Assembly: GCA_018713335.1 (NCBI GenBank)
Contig: DVOW01000020.1
Coordinates: forward strand, 1 to 40,786
Direction: 5' to 3'
From: Candidatus Merdivicinus intestinigallinarum
GTDB lineage: Bacteria > Bacillota > Clostridia > Oscillospirales > Ruminococcaceae
DNA length: 40,786 nt
Shown: positions 40,120-40,786 of the stretch, one piece after another
How the letters are laid out: each line of letters begins with the position of its first letter
Numbering within the stretch: position 1 is the first letter of the stretch
Notes under the pieces: model-generated
Database searches by the model: none
What the model was told of the DNA's origin: nothing
The model's input: only the letters and a program-made list of their open reading frames with translations
Program-made: the position numbers and the translations under genes

Positions 40120-40141
40120 TATGCCAAAGATGATTGGCATA
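40120..40141. promoter_or_regulatory. Operator-like palindrome between oadB and the flavin reductase genes
   Basis: TATGCCAA (40120-40127), 6 nt, TTGGCATA (40134-40141). Perfect arms, in the divergent promoter gap, 31 bp before the -35 box of the plus-strand genes. Confidence 0.5.
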
Positions 40142-40171
40142 TATATGAAGAAATATTTTTTGTGACAGCAG

Positions 40172-40200
40172 TTGATTTATTCGCAAAATTCTGCTATATT
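40172..40200 (+). promoter_or_regulatory. Promoter of the small peptide-flavin reductase genes
   Basis: TTGATT (40172-40177), 17 nt, TATATT (40195-40200). Confidence 0.55.
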
Positions 40201-40248
40201 TTAGGTAAAAGCAGCGCGGCAAACCGGAAATTCAAAGGAGGAACGAAT

Positions 40249-40344
40249 ATGATTCAGGATTTTCTTGGATCGGCATTTCCGTGGATTTTAATGGGTTTAT
40301 TGGCAGCAGCCGTTTGCTCCTTTATGAGCAAAAAGGAAAAATAA
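40249..40344 (+). CDS. 31-residue membrane peptide
   Basis: MIQDFLGSAFPWILMGLLAA then AVCSFMSKKEK: one hydrophobic helix with a basic end. The ATG is 7 nt after AAAGGAGG, one of the best ribosome-binding sites in the window, so it is very likely translated. It precedes the flavin reductase-like gene by 22 bp, with which it probably shares a transcript. Not recognised; function unknown. Confidence 0.65.
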   Translation: MIQDFLGSAFPWILMGLLAAAVCSFMSKKEK

Positions 40345-40366
40345 ACTGGGATTTGTGGAGGTAAAT

Positions 40367-40786
40367 ATGAAAAAGAAGTACAGCACATTACCTGAATCGA
40401 TGAAGAACATGGAGATGTATGGATTTAATTGGATGGAGTTCGTCGTCTCTGTCCCTTCTCCACTCTACATCATGACTTCATATAAAAGCAATGGACAGCC
40501 TAACGCCTGTATGCAGTCCTGGACAACATTCACAGGTGGGGACAGCTGCTACTTTGCAATTGTTTCCGCTGTCAATAAATACGGACATTTATACCAAACA
40601 CTTCATGAAACAGGTGAAGCTGCCATCAATTTTATGTCCGCTGATTTGTATGATAAATGTATGTCAACACAGTGGGAATTTGCCGCAAAAGGCGGCAATC
40701 AAAGCAAAGGCTATCTTTACTCCGGCAGCAATGATATTAACGAAGTCGCTGTTACTTACGAAAATTCTGGCAGCAGCAGCCCACTT
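40367..40786 (+). CDS. Flavin reductase-like protein (partial, runs off the window)
   Basis: The frame is open from ATG at 40367 (after GTGGAGG) to the window end, giving 140 residues. The sequence VSVPSPLYIMTSYKSNGQPNACMQSW is typical of FMN-binding split-barrel flavin reductase-like proteins, where the P-x-x-x-V/M-T motif contacts FMN, and HETGEAAINFMSADL matches the later conserved strand. It lacks the last strands. AT-rich compared with the region. Substrate unknown. Confidence 0.75.
   Translation, partial: MKKKYSTLPESMKNMEMYGFNWMEFVVSVPSPLYIMTSYKSNGQPNACMQSWTTFTGGDSCYFAIVSAVNKYGHLYQTLHETGEAAINFMSADLYDKCMSTQWEFAAKGGNQSKGYLYSGSNDINEVAVTYENSGSSSPL

Overview
The window looks like a chromosomal segment of a spore-forming, anaerobic, moderately GC-rich Firmicute (Clostridia, probably Oscillospiraceae/Ruminococcaceae). 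The evidence is spo0A and spoIVB, ferredoxin-linked 2-oxoacid oxidoreductase, a PPi-type phosphofructokinase, a Na+-pumping decarboxylase beta subunit, and the Clostridia-type der-plsY-gpsA and comEC-holA neighbourhoods. This placement is inferred from gene content; no database was searched.

Layout. 1-223: right end of an IS3-family element. 380-456: initiator tRNA. 567-3853 (minus): a P-loop ATPase gene followed by the four subunits (ferredoxin, alpha, beta, gamma) of a 2-oxoacid:ferredoxin oxidoreductase. 4040-6771 (minus): a DUF2871 membrane protein, spo0A and spoIVB. 6912-9933: a WG-repeat lipoprotein (plus), then phosphofructokinase and a SipW-like membrane protein (both minus). 10093-14390: an inverted-repeat region. 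Identical tRNA-Asp/Phe/Gly trios face each other at its two ends. Inside them lie copies of a small type I toxin/antisense-RNA module, and in the middle a 716-residue secreted protein with cell-wall-binding repeats. 14568-20658: a 95-residue unknown protein (plus), then the minus-strand runs gpsA-plsY-der-DUF6886-DUF512 and rpmF-yceD. 21156-31908 (plus): comM, ilvB, an SdpI-family gene, ilvN, comEC, holA, rnmV, an unknown gene, MBOAT and DHHW. 31929-32312: a non-coding mosaic of stem-loops. 32323-38525: a Cys-rich membrane protein, rsmE, a QueG-like iron-sulfur protein, a PBP, a nucleotidyltransferase, a UroD-like protein and a TIGR04076-like protein. 38596-39882 (minus): oadG-like and oadB genes behind a probable yybP-ykoY (Mn2+) riboswitch with terminator. 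40249-40786 (plus): a 31-residue peptide gene and a flavin reductase-like gene that runs off the window.

The most interesting system is the toxin/antisense-RNA family. Two intact modules and one decayed copy each pair a 26-28 residue hydrophobic peptide with a convergent RNA of about 94 nt. All have recognisable promoters. The toxin stop codon and Lys-rich tail are written inside the antisense RNA's terminator, the antisense RNA carries an invariant 5' stem-loop, and the toxin ribosome-binding sites sit in CCCCC/GGGGG hairpins.

Other points worth checking are a Spo0A whose phospho-acceptor Asp is Asn and whose conserved Lys is Glu, a SipW-like protein lacking both catalytic residues, a ComEC lacking the metal ligands of its beta-lactamase domain, and a cluster of DnaA-box-like sites upstream of comM.
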